DNA of 64,000 nucleotides from an uncultured Poribacteria bacterium. Its GTDB lineage: Bacteria; Poribacteria; WGA-4E; WGA-3G. Both the position numbers and the translations under genes were made by a program. The stretch is taken from assembly GCA_951828515.1 (NCBI GenBank), contig OX639992.1, forward strand, positions 1,890,008 through 1,954,007. The letters run 5' to 3'. The notes below the pieces were generated by a model. The model was given only the letters and a program-made list of their open reading frames with translations. It was not told the origin of the DNA and did no database searches. Below are positions 24,610-34,410 of the stretch, piece after piece (the stretch's first letter is position 1; the number at the start of each line of letters is the position of its first letter).

Positions 24610-26553
24610 CTATTCCTTAGACATCCAGCACTGTTCGGGATAACTGGTTGCAGGCGTGACAATTGCCCATGGACCCAAAATGCCGTCGTTTGGAACGTTG
24701 TGGAAATGGTTCCCTACGACTAAGAGCGATGGCGAACGCGCAGCAGAACCGAGATGAAACGGTCCCTCGTCAATGTGAATCCTGACTGCGTCCCGGACAT
24801 ATTGATGCCGCTGTTTTTCATCGGGTTCCTTTTTAATTTCGTCGTATAAGTCAAGCAACTTTTTTAGGGGTCCGGTGGGGGGTTCACCCTTTTCACCCCC
24901 CGTTTCATACCATTTTCCTACCTTGGGGTGCCAGTACTTAGCGAGTGTCGGAAACACCCAATCAGGATACGTAAAGAGATCCATCTCGGCTTCACCGTGC
25001 ATACTGATTGTGAATTTACCGAGCGTGCGGCGCAAACTTAACTCGGCACCCGGAGGTGTATAGAGCAGCGTTTTCAAGCCGAGTTGCTCCCATCCTTCCT
25101 GGATAATCAGCCCGATGTCATTCTCTTGGCTGTTGAGATTAGAACTCGGAACGTCCATAAGCATCTCAATCCGTTTGCCATCTGGGCGCAGTCGATACCC
25201 ATCTCCATCACGCTCCGTGAGTCCCATTTCATCTAAGAAACGGTTTCCTGCGGCAATATCAAAATCTGCATCGGCTCGCTTCCATTCTTCAAAGAGGGTT
25301 TGTCCATCTTCATCGGCGAAGTGCCATCCCTCTTGACTGACGGTCGCCGCCTGGGGTTCCAATAAACCACGCCATGCGATCTCGTTACATTTCTCGCGGT
25401 CAATACCATAAGCGAGAGCTTTTCGGAAACGTTGATCCCGAATGAGTTGTCTTAAGACAGGGTCGGGTGCGGTCCAGTTAATCAAAATAGCAGGTTGTGC
25501 CCCCGCAGTGCTCTTCCACCGTCGCACCTTATAGCCACCTTTCTCCTGCCCTTTTAGATAGAGTGCAAGATCACGGAGTTCCATCCCACGATATTGGCAA
25601 TCGATCTCACCCGCGAGGACTTTGAGGACGCGAACCTGCGGTTCGGGTACTAAACTTGTCTTGACTCTGTCAATGTATGGGAGTTGCCTACCGAGTTCAT
25701 CAACGACATAGTAATACGGATTACGTTCCAGTTCAACACGGAAGCCACCCTTTTCATATTTTGTCACCCGCCAGGGCCACAACGTTGGACGCCCTGGGTT
25801 CTGATGAGGGATATCTTCCTTCTCGAATTGAATGAAATCGGCATATTTAGCGTTGTGATCTGGGTGGAACTGTACCATGTAGTGTTCGGGAACGTTATAC
25901 TGATTGCACCACCAAAAGCCAGTCGCCAACCAGAGCGGCACGAGCCAATTGGGACCTGCGAATTTCATGACGATCGTATAATCATCGGGCGTTTCGACTT
26001 CCATGGGTATGCCGTTCACTTGGCACCAAACCGGTGGGCTGTACTTATATCGTTCATCAAGGCAAAGCGCGTAATAGAAAGCGAACGAGGCAGAGGTATA
26101 GGGATGTCCGTCCGACCATTTGACCCCCTTACGGAGATGCAATGTCAACATACTACCGTCCGCATTAAACTCCCAGGATTCAGCAAGACCGGGTTCCAAA
26201 CCAGAGGCATCAAATTTCCATCGGATGAGTGGTGCGTACCCCGCTGTCATCTTCCATGTTCCTAAATCTGGATGTGTATGGAATCGATGCCACGTGCCAC
26301 CGTAGGGACCGGGACGTTCATAACCATCAAAATTCGTCTTGGCGACGAGTGGGTTTTGTGGAAGCCGTTCAGTGAGAGAAGGGAGTTTGCCGTCCGCAAC
26401 CAGTTTTGCCCACATCGGTGCCTCTTTCGCTTCAATTCCACGGGGAAAGTCGGAGGTATCCTCTAATGGGTTACCTGAACATCCAACGACGAAAATCAGT
26501 AAGATAATCAGTACTTTAGCCGCAGTCTGAGAGATTTTTATTTGCTTTCGCAT
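24610..26553 (-). CDS. Peptide ABC transporter substrate-binding lipoprotein (SBP family 5)
   Basis: This 647-aa protein starts MRKQIKISQTAAKVLIILL with lipobox FVVGC, so it should be a lipid-anchored periplasmic protein. The family 5 solute-binding fold is shown by ADGSMLTLHLRKGVKWSDGHPYTS, LPYIDRVKTSLVPE and FRKALAYGIDREKCNEIAW. It is longer than typical DppA/OppA (about 540 aa), in line with other large family 5 members. The ATG at 26553 has a strong GAGGAGGAT ribosome-binding site; an earlier frame from 26634 lies within the previous gene. It delivers peptides or similar ligands to the OppB/OppC permease. Its start follows the preceding stop by one base. Confidence 0.92.
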   Translation of the reverse strand: MRKQIKISQTAAKVLIILLIFVVGCSGNPLEDTSDFPRGIEAKEAPMWAKLVADGKLPSLTERLPQNPLVAKTNFDGYERPGPYGGTWHRFHTHPDLGTWKMTAGYAPLIRWKFDASGLEPGLAESWEFNADGSMLTLHLRKGVKWSDGHPYTSASFAFYYALCLDERYKYSPPVWCQVNGIPMEVETPDDYTIVMKFAGPNWLVPLWLATGFWWCNQYNVPEHYMVQFHPDHNAKYADFIQFEKEDIPHQNPGRPTLWPWRVTKYEKGGFRVELERNPYYYVVDELGRQLPYIDRVKTSLVPEPQVRVLKVLAGEIDCQYRGMELRDLALYLKGQEKGGYKVRRWKSTAGAQPAILINWTAPDPVLRQLIRDQRFRKALAYGIDREKCNEIAWRGLLEPQAATVSQEGWHFADEDGQTLFEEWKRADADFDIAAGNRFLDEMGLTERDGDGYRLRPDGKRIEMLMDVPSSNLNSQENDIGLIIQEGWEQLGLKTLLYTPPGAELSLRRTLGKFTISMHGEAEMDLFTYPDWVFPTLAKYWHPKVGKWYETGGEKGEPPTGPLKKLLDLYDEIKKEPDEKQRHQYVRDAVRIHIDEGPFHLGSAARSPSLLVVGNHFHNVPNDGILGPWAIVTPATSYPEQCWMSKE

Positions 26554-26554
26554 T

Positions 26555-27514
26555 TCACTTATCCTCCTCACGCTTTGCGAGAGAATCCGTGAAGGCATTA
26601 AACTCTTGAGAGACGGTTTCAAAGAGTCCGTCAATCGACTTGGCGTGCTCTATTGTTTTTTCATAAACCAATTCCCTACCATAGATATTCGTGACTTTGT
26701 GACGAAATTCCAAAAGTTTTTCCAATTGGATAGAGGTATTTTCGGAAATCACGGGGGGTCGTTCCGGTCGCTGTTCTACCATTTGTGCCAGTAAATTTTT
26801 ATGCCATTTACTTCCAGTCGGCACGTGCATATCCACCTCACGGGCAATTCTCAAAAAGATGTTCTCTATCCCTCGATAGACATCGGCGAGATCCGTAGCG
26901 ATTGTATTTTCGATGAATTCCCTCGCCTGAACAGGCAATACATCAATACTTTCCAATCCCCTTGTGATTCTTTCAAGCGTTTCGCTTATTTTTGTGAGCT
27001 CATCGTTAATGCGTTGCGTCAATCTTTTTTGATTCATTTCGTAAATTTCTCCGGCGTTAGCGGGGAAAACCTGTTGCTGAAGATGTTTGTAGAGTGTTCG
27101 CCACACATCTGTCATATCATTGAGGGAACGCATCCTTTTTTGAATAGGAATTCCTTGATATTTTACCCGCTCTCGGAAAATCCCTTGTGATATATCAAAA
27201 TTGATGAGGTCTATTTTAAATTCTGAATCAAAGTTCATAATTTTGCTGTAAGCTTTATCATACATATCATGGGAGAGCCCCGACACAGCAATATCGATAT
27301 CCGACTTACTTGTGAACCACATCGGCTCTGTAAGTGAACCGAAGACAGCGACTTGCGTGGCGCCGAACTGTTCGTAGAGGAGTGCAGCCACCTCATGAGC
27401 CGTGTGCCATGCCCGATGGAGCAAACCTTCGTCCACTATCCGGCTTTTCCAGAGTTGCTCCAGTCGCTTTCTGCATGCGGAGAGTTGGTCTGGAGACATC
27501 TTTTGTTTTGACAT
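26555..27514 (-). CDS. Nucleotidyltransferase-HEPN fusion protein (MntA/HepT-like)
   Basis: This protein of about 319 aa has an N-terminal MNT-type nucleotidyltransferase domain with FGSLTEPMWFTSKSDIDIAV near residue 60, the GSx(n)DxD active site. The C-terminal half is helical and ends in LEKLLEFRHKVTNIYGREL, the place of the HepT/HEPN Rx4-6HxY motif. Here it reads R-x4-N-x-Y, so the catalytic His is replaced by Asn. In MntA/HepT systems the two domains are separate proteins and the MNT antitoxin AMPylates the HEPN RNase on the motif Tyr. A single-chain fusion may be self-inhibited or a regulator. Its ATG overlaps the OppF stop (TGATG) and its stop is one base before the SBP start. Confidence 0.75.
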   Translation of the reverse strand: MSKQKMSPDQLSACRKRLEQLWKSRIVDEGLLHRAWHTAHEVAALLYEQFGATQVAVFGSLTEPMWFTSKSDIDIAVSGLSHDMYDKAYSKIMNFDSEFKIDLINFDISQGIFRERVKYQGIPIQKRMRSLNDMTDVWRTLYKHLQQQVFPANAGEIYEMNQKRLTQRINDELTKISETLERITRGLESIDVLPVQAREFIENTIATDLADVYRGIENIFLRIAREVDMHVPTGSKWHKNLLAQMVEQRPERPPVISENTSIQLEKLLEFRHKVTNIYGRELVYEKTIEHAKSIDGLFETVSQEFNAFTDSLAKREEDK

Positions 27515-28512
27515 CACTCTACTCCCTGTAACTCCAATGTATCACTGTGATGACACGCCACCTGAACACCCGATGCTACCTGACGGAGTTCTGGCGTTTC
27601 CTGTTTGCATATATCGGTTGCGTAACGGCACCGCGGGTGAAAATAGCATCCAGTCGGGGGTTGAGATGGGTCGGGCACATCGCCTTCAAGACGGATGTGT
27701 TCGCGCTTGCGCTGCACACCCGGATCTGGAAGTGGCACAGCGGATATTAATGCCTCCGTGTAGGGGTGCTTCGGCGATTGATAGAGGGTTTCAGCATCGC
27801 TAATCTCCACGATTTTACCGAGATACATGACTGCCACCCGGTCGCTGATATGCTCAACGACACTCAGATCGTGAGCGATAAAGATATAAGAGAGATGGAA
27901 CTTTTCACGCAACTCCGCCAACAGATTGAGGATTTGTGCCTGTACGGAAACATCCAATGCCGAGACCGGTTCATCTGCGACAATGAGTTCAGGCTGAAGT
28001 GCCAACGCTCGCGCGATACCAATTCGCTGGCGTTGTCCGCCGCTGAAAGCGTGTGGGTAGCGGCGCGTATCCTGCGATCTCAAACCCACAGATTCCAACA
28101 ATTCAACAATCCGGTCTTGAAGTGCTGTTCCTTTCTCGGTCTGATTGACGCGCATCGGCTCACCAACAATGTCTCCCACCGTCATTCGTGGATTGAGCGA
28201 GGCGTGCGGGTCCTGAAAGATCATCTGGATACGTCTACGATAAGGACGCATCTCGTGGTGAGTCAATTTCGCTAAATCTACCTCTTCCTCGCCGAAAATG
28301 AAACTCCCACTCGTGGGCGGAATCAATCGGAGTAGGCATCGTCCCGCTGTGGTCTTTCCGCAACCACTTTCACCGACGAGCCCGAGCGTTTCACCGCGTT
28401 GGACATCAAAACTGATACCATCGACTGCCTTGACATAACCGACAGTGCGCTGAAAGATACCTTTCTGTATCGGAAAATATTTTCTGAGATCGTTCACCTC
28501 AAGCAACTTCAT
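27514..28512 (-). CDS. Peptide ABC transporter ATPase, OppF/DppF-like
   Basis: This 332-aa ATPase has Walker [10 protein letters not shown] near residue 43, the signature [20 protein letters not shown] near 157 and Walker [15 protein letters not shown]. The C-terminal extension has [19 protein letters not shown] and further Cys residues, typical of the oligopeptide ATPase C-terminal domain. It energises the Opp-like importer with the OppD-like partner. The ATG is preceded by CCGCAAGGTATAATTAAAAA, a copy of the start-proximal repeat. Confidence 0.93.
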   Translation of the reverse strand: MKLLEVNDLRKYFPIQKGIFQRTVGYVKAVDGISFDVQRGETLGLVGESGCGKTTAGRCLLRLIPPTSGSFIFGEEEVDLAKLTHHEMRPYRRRIQMIFQDPHASLNPRMTVGDIVGEPMRVNQTEKGTALQDRIVELLESVGLRSQDTRRYPHAFSGGQRQRIGIARALALQPELIVADEPVSALDVSVQAQILNLLAELREKFHLSYIFIAHDLSVVEHISDRVAVMYLGKIVEISDAETLYQSPKHPYTEALISAVPLPDPGVQRKREHIRLEGDVPDPSQPPTGCYFHPRCRYATDICKQETPELRQVASGVQVACHHSDTLELQGVE

Positions 28513-28876
28513 TTTTTAATTATACCTTGCGGAGTAATCACGAGCGTTAGAATTATAGGATGCATCCCTTAAATCCGCTCTCCATTTCATTACGAGCTGC
28601 GGGTTTTGACACTATCTTAAGAGGTAAACTGTGTTGGCCGAAAACCTCTTAATGACTGCCAACTGCTGACTGCTAATTGCTATTTACTTTGCGGTTCGGG
28701 CAGTTGGGTTTGAACTTTTATCTGCCACTCCGTATATCCGCCTGCGCCGGTGTTGCAGGTTTTTAATTTTACCTTGCGGTTCGGGCAGTTGGGTTTGAAC
28801 TTTTATCTGCCACTCCGTATATCCGCCTGCGCCGGTGTTGCAGGCTACCGTTCTGGTTCAACCCCAGAGCAATAGA
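28513..28876 (-). repeat. Start-proximal repeat cluster between oppD and oppF
   Basis: No gene is seen in these 364 bases. A first copy next to the oppF ATG runs to about 28605 (CGTAATGAAATGGAGAGCGG block). Two further copies at about 28690-28768 and 28769-28846 are direct repeats of each other, with GCAGGCGGATATACGG blocks. A GTCAGC-type element lies at 28640-28685. Confidence 0.8.
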
Positions 28877-29911
28877 TTAAAAATCTGTGTGAAGCCAGCA
28901 TCGGACCGCATGTCCGCCGTTTTCTGTTTTTCCATTGATTACCGCGAGTTCCGGCATCCGCTCACATTCTGGCATCCGTTCTGAACACCGATCTTGAAAC
29001 GAGCATCCTGCTGGCAGCGTCAAGGGGTGCGGCACTGTTCCGGGAATGGAGGGCAGGCTTTTCTGCGGCGTTTTTCCGAGGATGGGTATGGACTTCAGCA
29101 ATCCTTGCGTATATGGATGCAGAGGATTATAGAAGATGTCATCAACGGTGCCTCTCTCGACGACGCGCCCTGCGTACATAACAACGACTTCATCAGCAAG
29201 ATCGGCGATGACACCAAGATCGTGGGTGATGAGCATAATTGCCATCCCCATTTCCGCTTGGAGTTCCTGCATAAGACCAAGCACCTGCGCTTGGATCGTC
29301 ACATCGAGGGCAGTCGTGGGTTCATCGGCAATGAGCAGTGTCGGCGAACAACAGAGTGCCATGGCAATCATGACCCGCTGACGCATACCACCGGAAAGTT
29401 GGTGCGGATACTCATCGACGCGCTGGGCAGGGGCAGGTATACCGACGCGCGCTATCATTTCAATTGCGCGTTCGCGCGCCGTCTTTTTATTAACCTGCTC
29501 GTGTAAAACGATCGCCTCAGCAATCTGGTTTCCGACCGTGTAGACTGGATTGAGGGAGGTCATCGGTTCCTGGAAGATGATGGCAATTTCGTTGCCGCGG
29601 ATTTGGCGCATTAATTCGCTTTTCGGTGCCACCTGTGCAATGTCTAGCGGGTCCTCTTCCCTGTTGCGATAAAATTGGATCTCACCGGCTTCGATACGTC
29701 CGGGTGACGGCACGAGTTGGAGCAACGATAGTCCAGTGACGCTTTTTCCACAACCACTTTCGCCGACAACGCCGACGGTCTGCCCACGGTCAATTTTAAA
29801 ACTGACATCGTTCACGGCATTTACAATGCCATCGTCTGTTGGAAAAATCGTTTTTAAGCCCGAAATTTCCAAAAGTGGTTTTTCATTAGGTGTTTTTTCT
29901 ACTGAAGCCAT
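28877..29911 (-). CDS. Peptide ABC transporter ATPase, OppD/DppD-like
   Basis: This 344-aa ATPase has Walker [10 protein letters not shown] near residue 53, signature [20 protein letters not shown] and Walker [15 protein letters not shown]. The C-terminal part has [17 protein letters not shown], the Cys-rich motif of oligopeptide and dipeptide importer ATPases, which can hold an Fe-S cluster. It heads the operon behind a consensus-like promoter and pairs with the OppF-like ATPase. ATG start with AAGAGA upstream. Confidence 0.93.
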   Translation of the reverse strand: MASVEKTPNEKPLLEISGLKTIFPTDDGIVNAVNDVSFKIDRGQTVGVVGESGCGKSVTGLSLLQLVPSPGRIEAGEIQFYRNREEDPLDIAQVAPKSELMRQIRGNEIAIIFQEPMTSLNPVYTVGNQIAEAIVLHEQVNKKTARERAIEMIARVGIPAPAQRVDEYPHQLSGGMRQRVMIAMALCCSPTLLIADEPTTALDVTIQAQVLGLMQELQAEMGMAIMLITHDLGVIADLADEVVVMYAGRVVERGTVDDIFYNPLHPYTQGLLKSIPILGKTPQKSLPSIPGTVPHPLTLPAGCSFQDRCSERMPECERMPELAVINGKTENGGHAVRCWLHTDF

Positions 29912-29951
29912 TCTCTTGGGTTACCTTAGAGGATATGCCAAACTTCGGGCT

Positions 29952-29981
29952 ATTATACACAAAAAAACTGTTGTGTGTCAA
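29952..29981 (-). promoter_or_regulatory. Sigma70-like promoter for the opp operon
   Basis: On the minus strand TTGACA and TATAAT, both exact consensus, are separated by 18 bases and end about 40 bases before the oppD ATG. Confidence 0.75.
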
Positions 29982-30025
29982 CTGTTTTCTCCAAATTTTC
30001 GATGTTAAACGTTTAAAAAAGAAGA

Positions 30026-30044
30026 GCGCGGTTAGAAACCGCGC
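30026..30044. terminator. Hairpin GCGCGGTT-AGA-AACCGCGC
   Basis: Perfect 8-bp stem with a 3-base loop between the lipoprotein gene and the opp operon promoter, with an A-run before it (T-run on the minus strand). It could terminate minus-strand transcription. It belongs to the covarying hairpin family. Confidence 0.6.
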
Positions 30045-30102
30045 CTCCAATGCCTGAGCAATGAATTGACTTACGATAAACTGTTAAACAGCGCATATAG
30101 TA

Positions 30103-30561
30103 TCAGTTGTGTTCGCCACCGCCTTCACTGTCGTGCGCTCCGTGAGATTCACCACTACTATGTTCGCCTTCCCCTACCTCGGCATGGGCAGTCCACCCAC
30201 TAAACTCTGTAGCGGTTGCCAAGAGTTCAATCGCTCTTATTTCACCGGGGGCGAGGTCGCCTGAGGGTGTAGGTCCGAGTTCTGTTCCATTTGATAAATG
30301 AACTTCGACTCGGACTTGCTTTAAAGCTTCGTCTGTCGTGTTCTCCACAGTACCTTTGAAGGAATTGGTTTGCGCGTGGTAAGTTAAAATCAGTCGGGCT
30401 CCGCTTCGGACCTCATCATATTGCTCATTCAGTGCAAGTTCAGTGTTAGATTCTTCGCCTTCGTCGCCAATGGTTAGTTTGTCTGTCCTTGAACAACCGT
30501 TAATAACAGAAATCGTTAAGGCGATAACAATTGCGGTGAGAAGAGTGTGAATACGATTCAA
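30103..30561 (-). CDS. Lipoprotein with FxLYD-like domain
   Basis: This 152-aa protein is started at the TTG at 30561 because AGGAG lies seven bases upstream and the protein then begins with a clean signal peptide ending in the lipobox SVINGC. A longer frame from 30615 also exists. The central part, NSFKGTVENTTDEALKQVRV, fits the FxLYD beta-sandwich domain found in bacterial surface lipoproteins. The tail is rich in His, Gly, Ser and Glu and might bind metal. It is the third gene of a sigma factor/anti-sigma operon, so it may be its effector or sensor. Confidence 0.68.
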   Translation of the reverse strand: MNRIHTLLTAIVIALTISVINGCSRTDKLTIGDEGEESNTELALNEQYDEVRSGARLILTYHAQTNSFKGTVENTTDEALKQVRVEVHLSNGTELGPTPSGDLAPGEIRAIELLATATEFSGWTAHAEVGEGEHSSGESHGAHDSEGGGEHN

Positions 30562-30619
30562 GAATATACTCCTTTTTTTCGTGAATATTTTTTGATTGGG
30601 TCTTCGTTCAATCAAAAGG

Positions 30620-31345
30620 CTACAACTCGGTTTTAATGTGATTCCAAAACACAGTCAGCTTTTCGTTCGCAATATCTCGGGCATAGTTAGCGACGCTGGC
30701 TTCACCTGTCTGCTCCTCATAACCTATGGTATCGGTGCGCCACATCTTTGATGAATTTTGCGTTGGACTGAAGAAAGAATCATTCCCATGCTGGACAGCG
30801 ATTACAGGCTGCTGTGGCATGACGGAATTTTCCACCTTTGTCTCAGGGTCTTTAACCATTGCCCATGGAGACGGTGAGATTCTGACGTGTCGAAGCCGTG
30901 TTTTTTCCATTGCGGTCAAACCGAACTCCGGTTCCAGCGAATTTGTAAAGAATGCAAGTTTCATAACAAAACCGGAAGCGATAAGAAAGAAGAGCAGGAC
31001 GATAGCGTTAACCAACCTCGGGGAGAGATCCAACTTTAATCGGTCAAGACACCATGCTAAGGGACTCGCGAAGAATGCGAGTTGCTGTTGTTGATGGAGT
31101 TGCCGGACGCTGCGTTGAATATTTCCGACTAATTCCGGTGGTGGAATTGGAGCATCCGTATTCTCCAACACATCCGCGGTGTGCCACAACGCTTCGTACT
31201 CTCTCTGGCACTCTGGACAGGTCCGCAGATGCTCCAAAAGGGTGCGTCGCGAAATTCCTTCAGAAATCGGTTCTGTTGTCCGTGCCTCCCCCTTCACGAC
31301 GAGGTGTGGCAAATTGTTAAGAGTCTGTTCGCAATTTAAATTCAT
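30620..31345 (-). CDS. Anti-sigma factor with zf-HC2 domain
   Basis: This 241-aa protein has an N-terminal zinc-finger anti-sigma motif, LLEHLRTCPECQREY (HxxxCxxC) near residue 40. One membrane helix, NAIVLLFFLIASGFVMKLAFF near 140, is followed by an extracytoplasmic domain. It should hold the adjacent ECF sigma factor at the membrane. The ATG at 31345 overlaps the sigma factor stop as TGATG and has GGAAGGAGGG upstream; a longer frame from 31441 lies inside the sigma gene. Sigma and anti-sigma are therefore translationally coupled. Confidence 0.85.
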   Translation of the reverse strand: MNLNCEQTLNNLPHLVVKGEARTTEPISEGISRRTLLEHLRTCPECQREYEALWHTADVLENTDAPIPPPELVGNIQRSVRQLHQQQQLAFFASPLAWCLDRLKLDLSPRLVNAIVLLFFLIASGFVMKLAFFTNSLEPEFGLTAMEKTRLRHVRISPSPWAMVKDPETKVENSVMPQQPVIAVQHGNDSFFSPTQNSSKMWRTDTIGYEEQTGEASVANYARDIANEKLTVFWNHIKTEL

Positions 31346-31917
31346 CAAGACCCTCCTTCCAAGAGATAATATTTGCTCAACTTCCGCTTGAGATTCTTCA
31401 GTGCCTGATTCAACCGTGAAGCCACGGTGCCTTCGGAACATTTCAAAATCTCAGCGATCTCTCGGTACTTGAGGTGCTGCATATAGTATAATGTGACGAC
31501 TTCGCGTTGCTTCTGTGGTAACCGATCAATGGCACTTTGGACCATTTCACTCTGCTCGGTTTTAATCGCCGCCCGTTCGGGTGAGTCCGTTTCAGAAACC
31601 GTCCCATCGACTTCCGTTTCTCTGGTGTAAGCGGTAAGCTTGCGTTCATGCGATTGCGATTTACGGATATACTGCTGGCACGTATTGATGCCGATACTAT
31701 ATAGCCATGTCCCGAACTGCGACTGAAATCGAAACGCCTTAATTGACTTGTATGCCTCTAAAAACGTTTCCTGCGTCGCGTCGGCGGCATCTTCGGGATT
31801 GCCGAGCATTCGGTACGCAAGCCCATAAATCTTTGAATGATGCCGATTGACGAGCTCATTGAACGCCTCGGCATCGCCTTCCACTGTTTGGTGTACGTAC
31901 ACATCATCAGGAATCAT
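31345..31917 (-). CDS. ECF RNA polymerase sigma factor (RpoE family)
   Basis: This 190-aa protein has sigma region 2 (FNELVNRHHSKIYGLAYRMLGN, DAADATQETFLEAYKSI, and FQSQFGTWLYSIGINTC for promoter melting). Region 4 is RLPQKQREVVTLYYMQHLKYREIAEILKCSEGTVASRLNQA, a helix-turn-helix that reads the -35 element. It directs RNA polymerase to an unknown regulon, held by the coupled anti-sigma factor. Two tandem copies of TTAATTTTACCTTGCGG (reverse of the start-proximal repeat) lie directly before its ATG. Confidence 0.92.
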   Translation of the reverse strand: MIPDDVYVHQTVEGDAEAFNELVNRHHSKIYGLAYRMLGNPEDAADATQETFLEAYKSIKAFRFQSQFGTWLYSIGINTCQQYIRKSQSHERKLTAYTRETEVDGTVSETDSPERAAIKTEQSEMVQSAIDRLPQKQREVVTLYYMQHLKYREIAEILKCSEGTVASRLNQALKNLKRKLSKYYLLEGGS

Positions 31918-32383
31918 ATTTTTAATTTACCTTGCGGTTTTTTAATTTTACCTTGCGGTTAAACAACGTGAATGCGATCTTTCGCGCGCCTTTCTCAAAT
32001 CCGCCTGCGCCGCTGTTGCAGGCTACAATTTTGATTAAAAAAAAGAAACGTCAAAATTCCCAAATCCAATAAAACGCATCAAAAACCTGCGCGTAATGAA
32101 ATGGAGTGCAGACCAGAAGCAATAAATTAAAAACCGGAATCGATTTCCCTTCACTTTTTTCAAAAGCGGCAAACGCGCCCATAAATTGGGACATTATCTA
32201 TTTCGTTGCGTCGGAATCAATTTTCCTTCATTTTTTATTTTCAAGAACTGAAAAAGAGAAATCGTGTACCGCTATAGTAATTTTCAGAATCACTTGGACA
32301 CCCCAAAGAGGCGAGGTTAGGAAACCTCACCAGCGGCAGTAAGGATGGTTTTAGTGTTTAAAATTCACTATAAGTCCGAAACG
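31918..32383. repeat. Intergenic region with start-proximal repeats
   Basis: No gene seen. Two CCGCAAGGTAAA ends lie at 31918-31962, a GCAGGCGGATTTGAG block near 32010, and a plus-strand GTAATGAAATGGAGTGCAGACC block near 32095. An imperfect hairpin GCGAGGTTAGGAAACCTCACC lies at about 32311-32331. Confidence 0.6.
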
Positions 32384-32950
32384 TTATACGGATTCGCACG
32401 CCTCACAGACTAAGGCGAAACGTTTGGAGCCGTTTGTCTCAAACTCGGTCTCGTAATCATAACTGACCGGCACGTTTGACGCACCACACCAATCGCATCG
32501 TCCAGAAAAAGTATGTGCTTTCTGCCCCAACAAAACTTCCTTCTGCTCCTCAACTTTTCGGGTAGCAGCGATAAGGTCAAGTGCATTTTGACGAAGCCTC
32601 GGATCAGTTTCCTCTTTGACGATTCTTTCAAGGAGCGGTTGCAGTCTCGGATCGTTCGGATTCCCACCGTCATCAAGTGTATGCCACGCGGCTTTTCGGA
32701 CGCGCACGTCGGGATCAACCAACCCTTTATACAGTGCCACCCAAACTTTGTCAATGCTTTTCCGAACATGACAGGGACAGAGATTGTCCATTGCCTCGAC
32801 GCGATCATCCGGGTTGGAAGAGTAGGCGAGTGAGAGGTAGTATTCGACCTCGCTACCGCGCAACCGGTCTTCACCTCGACGATGCGCTTTCTTTTGATAT
32901 TTGTTCATGCCTCTCATTTTTTTTTGCTTCGGAATTCCATGTTTTGGCAT
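32384..32950 (-). CDS. HEAT-repeat protein with C-terminal zinc ribbon
   Basis: This 188-aa protein has a basic N-terminus (PKHGIPKQKKMRGMNKYQKK), then two HEAT-like helical repeats (SNPDDRVEAMDNLCPC and VDPDVRVRKAAWHTLDDGG, about residues 45-115). The C-terminal zinc ribbon is CDWCGASNVPV...CEACE. HEAT units suggest protein or nucleic-acid binding; no enzymatic motif is seen. ATG start with GGAGGAAACAG upstream. It is a stand-alone gene, and no neighbour suggests a pathway. Confidence 0.7.
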   Translation of the reverse strand: MPKHGIPKQKKMRGMNKYQKKAHRRGEDRLRGSEVEYYLSLAYSSNPDDRVEAMDNLCPCHVRKSIDKVWVALYKGLVDPDVRVRKAAWHTLDDGGNPNDPRLQPLLERIVKEETDPRLRQNALDLIAATRKVEEQKEVLLGQKAHTFSGRCDWCGASNVPVSYDYETEFETNGSKRFALVCEACESV

Positions 32951-33089
32951 CTGTTTCCTCCGATTTTAGAATTGTAACACATCAGAATTGTAATACAAAT
33001 TTCCAAGTTTTTCCAGTTAATCGGCAAATGTAGAAGGACCTCAAAATCCATGAAACTCCCTTGAGAAACGGAGAACCCACGACGTGTGT

Positions 33090-34397
33090 CTACCACTTTC
33101 TCGCTTGTACAAGTGCTTCGACTTCGTCAATCTCTTTCGGGACACCATCCGTCAGGACTTCACAACCGTCTTCAGTGATGAGGATATCGTCCTCTATGCG
33201 GACACCGATGCCGAGATACGCCGGTGGGACATCTTTTGTATCGTCAGCGACGTAGAGTCCCGGTTCAATTGTCATCACCATTCCGGGCTGGAAGGTCTTG
33301 AAATCACCGTTCGATTCGTGGACGCAATTGACATCGTGGACATCTAAACCGAGCATGTGTCCGATTCGGTACATGTAAAACTGTCGGTATGCCTCTTTCT
33401 TTATCAATTTCTTTGCTTTTCCCTCAAGAAGACCGAGGCTGAGCATTCCTTCAGTTAACAATTCAATCGATTTTTGGTGCGGTTCGTCAATGGAAACCCC
33501 AGGACGGATAGAATCAATAATAGCATAGTGCGCTTCAAGAACAATCTGATAGATTTCTCTTTGCGCTTTAGTGAAGGTACCGTTTGCTGGGAAGGTCCGG
33601 GTCACATCGCCAGAGTACTGACCATACTCCGCGCCTGCGTCAATGAGCACGAGCGTTTCGTCTTCAATCCGACAGTCATTTGTTGTATAGTGGAGCGTCG
33701 TTGCGTTTCCGCCACTGGCAACGATAGTCGGAAAAGCGATGCCGTCTGCCCCATTCATACGGAACGTGGATTCAACGAGAGCCTCAAGTTCGTATTCATA
33801 CAATCCCGGACGAACCGCCTTCATCGCGGCGACGTGCCCGGCTACGGTAATCTCCGTTGCAAGTCGGGTCCGCTGCAGTTCGGTTTCATTTTTGATTAAC
33901 CGCAGTTCACTGAGAATAGGGCTCGGATCGACAAGCGTATCAAACCCTTTGCCTGAGCGAATGCGTGACCTCACAGATTGCGTGAAGCGGGCGAGGATTT
34001 CGGTGTCAACATCTTCATTGGAACCGAGGGTATAGTAAAGCCGCTCGGCACCCTGTAGGTATTTCCCGATCTTTTCACTGAATTTCTCTATCGGATAGGC
34101 TTTATCTGCACCATAGCGTTTACGAGCGTCTTTAACCCCGACGCGTTTACCGTTCCAGATTTCAGCCTGCTTATCTTTCGGACGCACGAACAGGATATAC
34201 TGGTGTTTCGGATGATCGGGTGCGATGACACAGATTGACTCTGGCTCTTCAAACCCCGTAAGGTAATAAAAATTCGGATCCGGACGATAATTATATTCGG
34301 TGTCGTGATTCCAGATGGCGGGGGGTGTACTGGCGAAGATAGCGACCCCGCCACGTCCCATTTTTTCGATAAAGGCTTCTCGATTCTGCTTATGCAA
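33090..34397 (-). CDS. Xaa-Pro aminopeptidase (M24B, PepP-like)
   Basis: This 435-aa peptidase has the N-terminal creatinase-like domain (NYRPDPNFYYLTGFEEPES) and the pita-bread catalytic domain. The five metal ligands are visible: Asp in IDAGAEYG, Asp in YSGDVTRTFP, His in YRIGHMLGLDVHD, Glu in MTIEPGLY and Glu in VRIEDDIL. It should remove N-terminal residues in front of proline using two Mn2+. Translation most likely starts at TTG 34397, since AGGAGG lies seven bases upstream. An ATG 16 bases earlier, at the end of a dispersed repeat, is out of frame. Confidence 0.92.
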   Translation of the reverse strand: MHKQNREAFIEKMGRGGVAIFASTPPAIWNHDTEYNYRPDPNFYYLTGFEEPESICVIAPDHPKHQYILFVRPKDKQAEIWNGKRVGVKDARKRYGADKAYPIEKFSEKIGKYLQGAERLYYTLGSNEDVDTEILARFTQSVRSRIRSGKGFDTLVDPSPILSELRLIKNETELQRTRLATEITVAGHVAAMKAVRPGLYEYELEALVESTFRMNGADGIAFPTIVASGGNATTLHYTTNDCRIEDETLVLIDAGAEYGQYSGDVTRTFPANGTFTKAQREIYQIVLEAHYAIIDSIRPGVSIDEPHQKSIELLTEGMLSLGLLEGKAKKLIKKEAYRQFYMYRIGHMLGLDVHDVNCVHESNGDFKTFQPGMVMTIEPGLYVADDTKDVPPAYLGIGVRIEDDILITEDGCEVLTDGVPKEIDEVEALVQARKW

Positions 34398-34410
34398 GCC
34401 GTTCCCTCCT

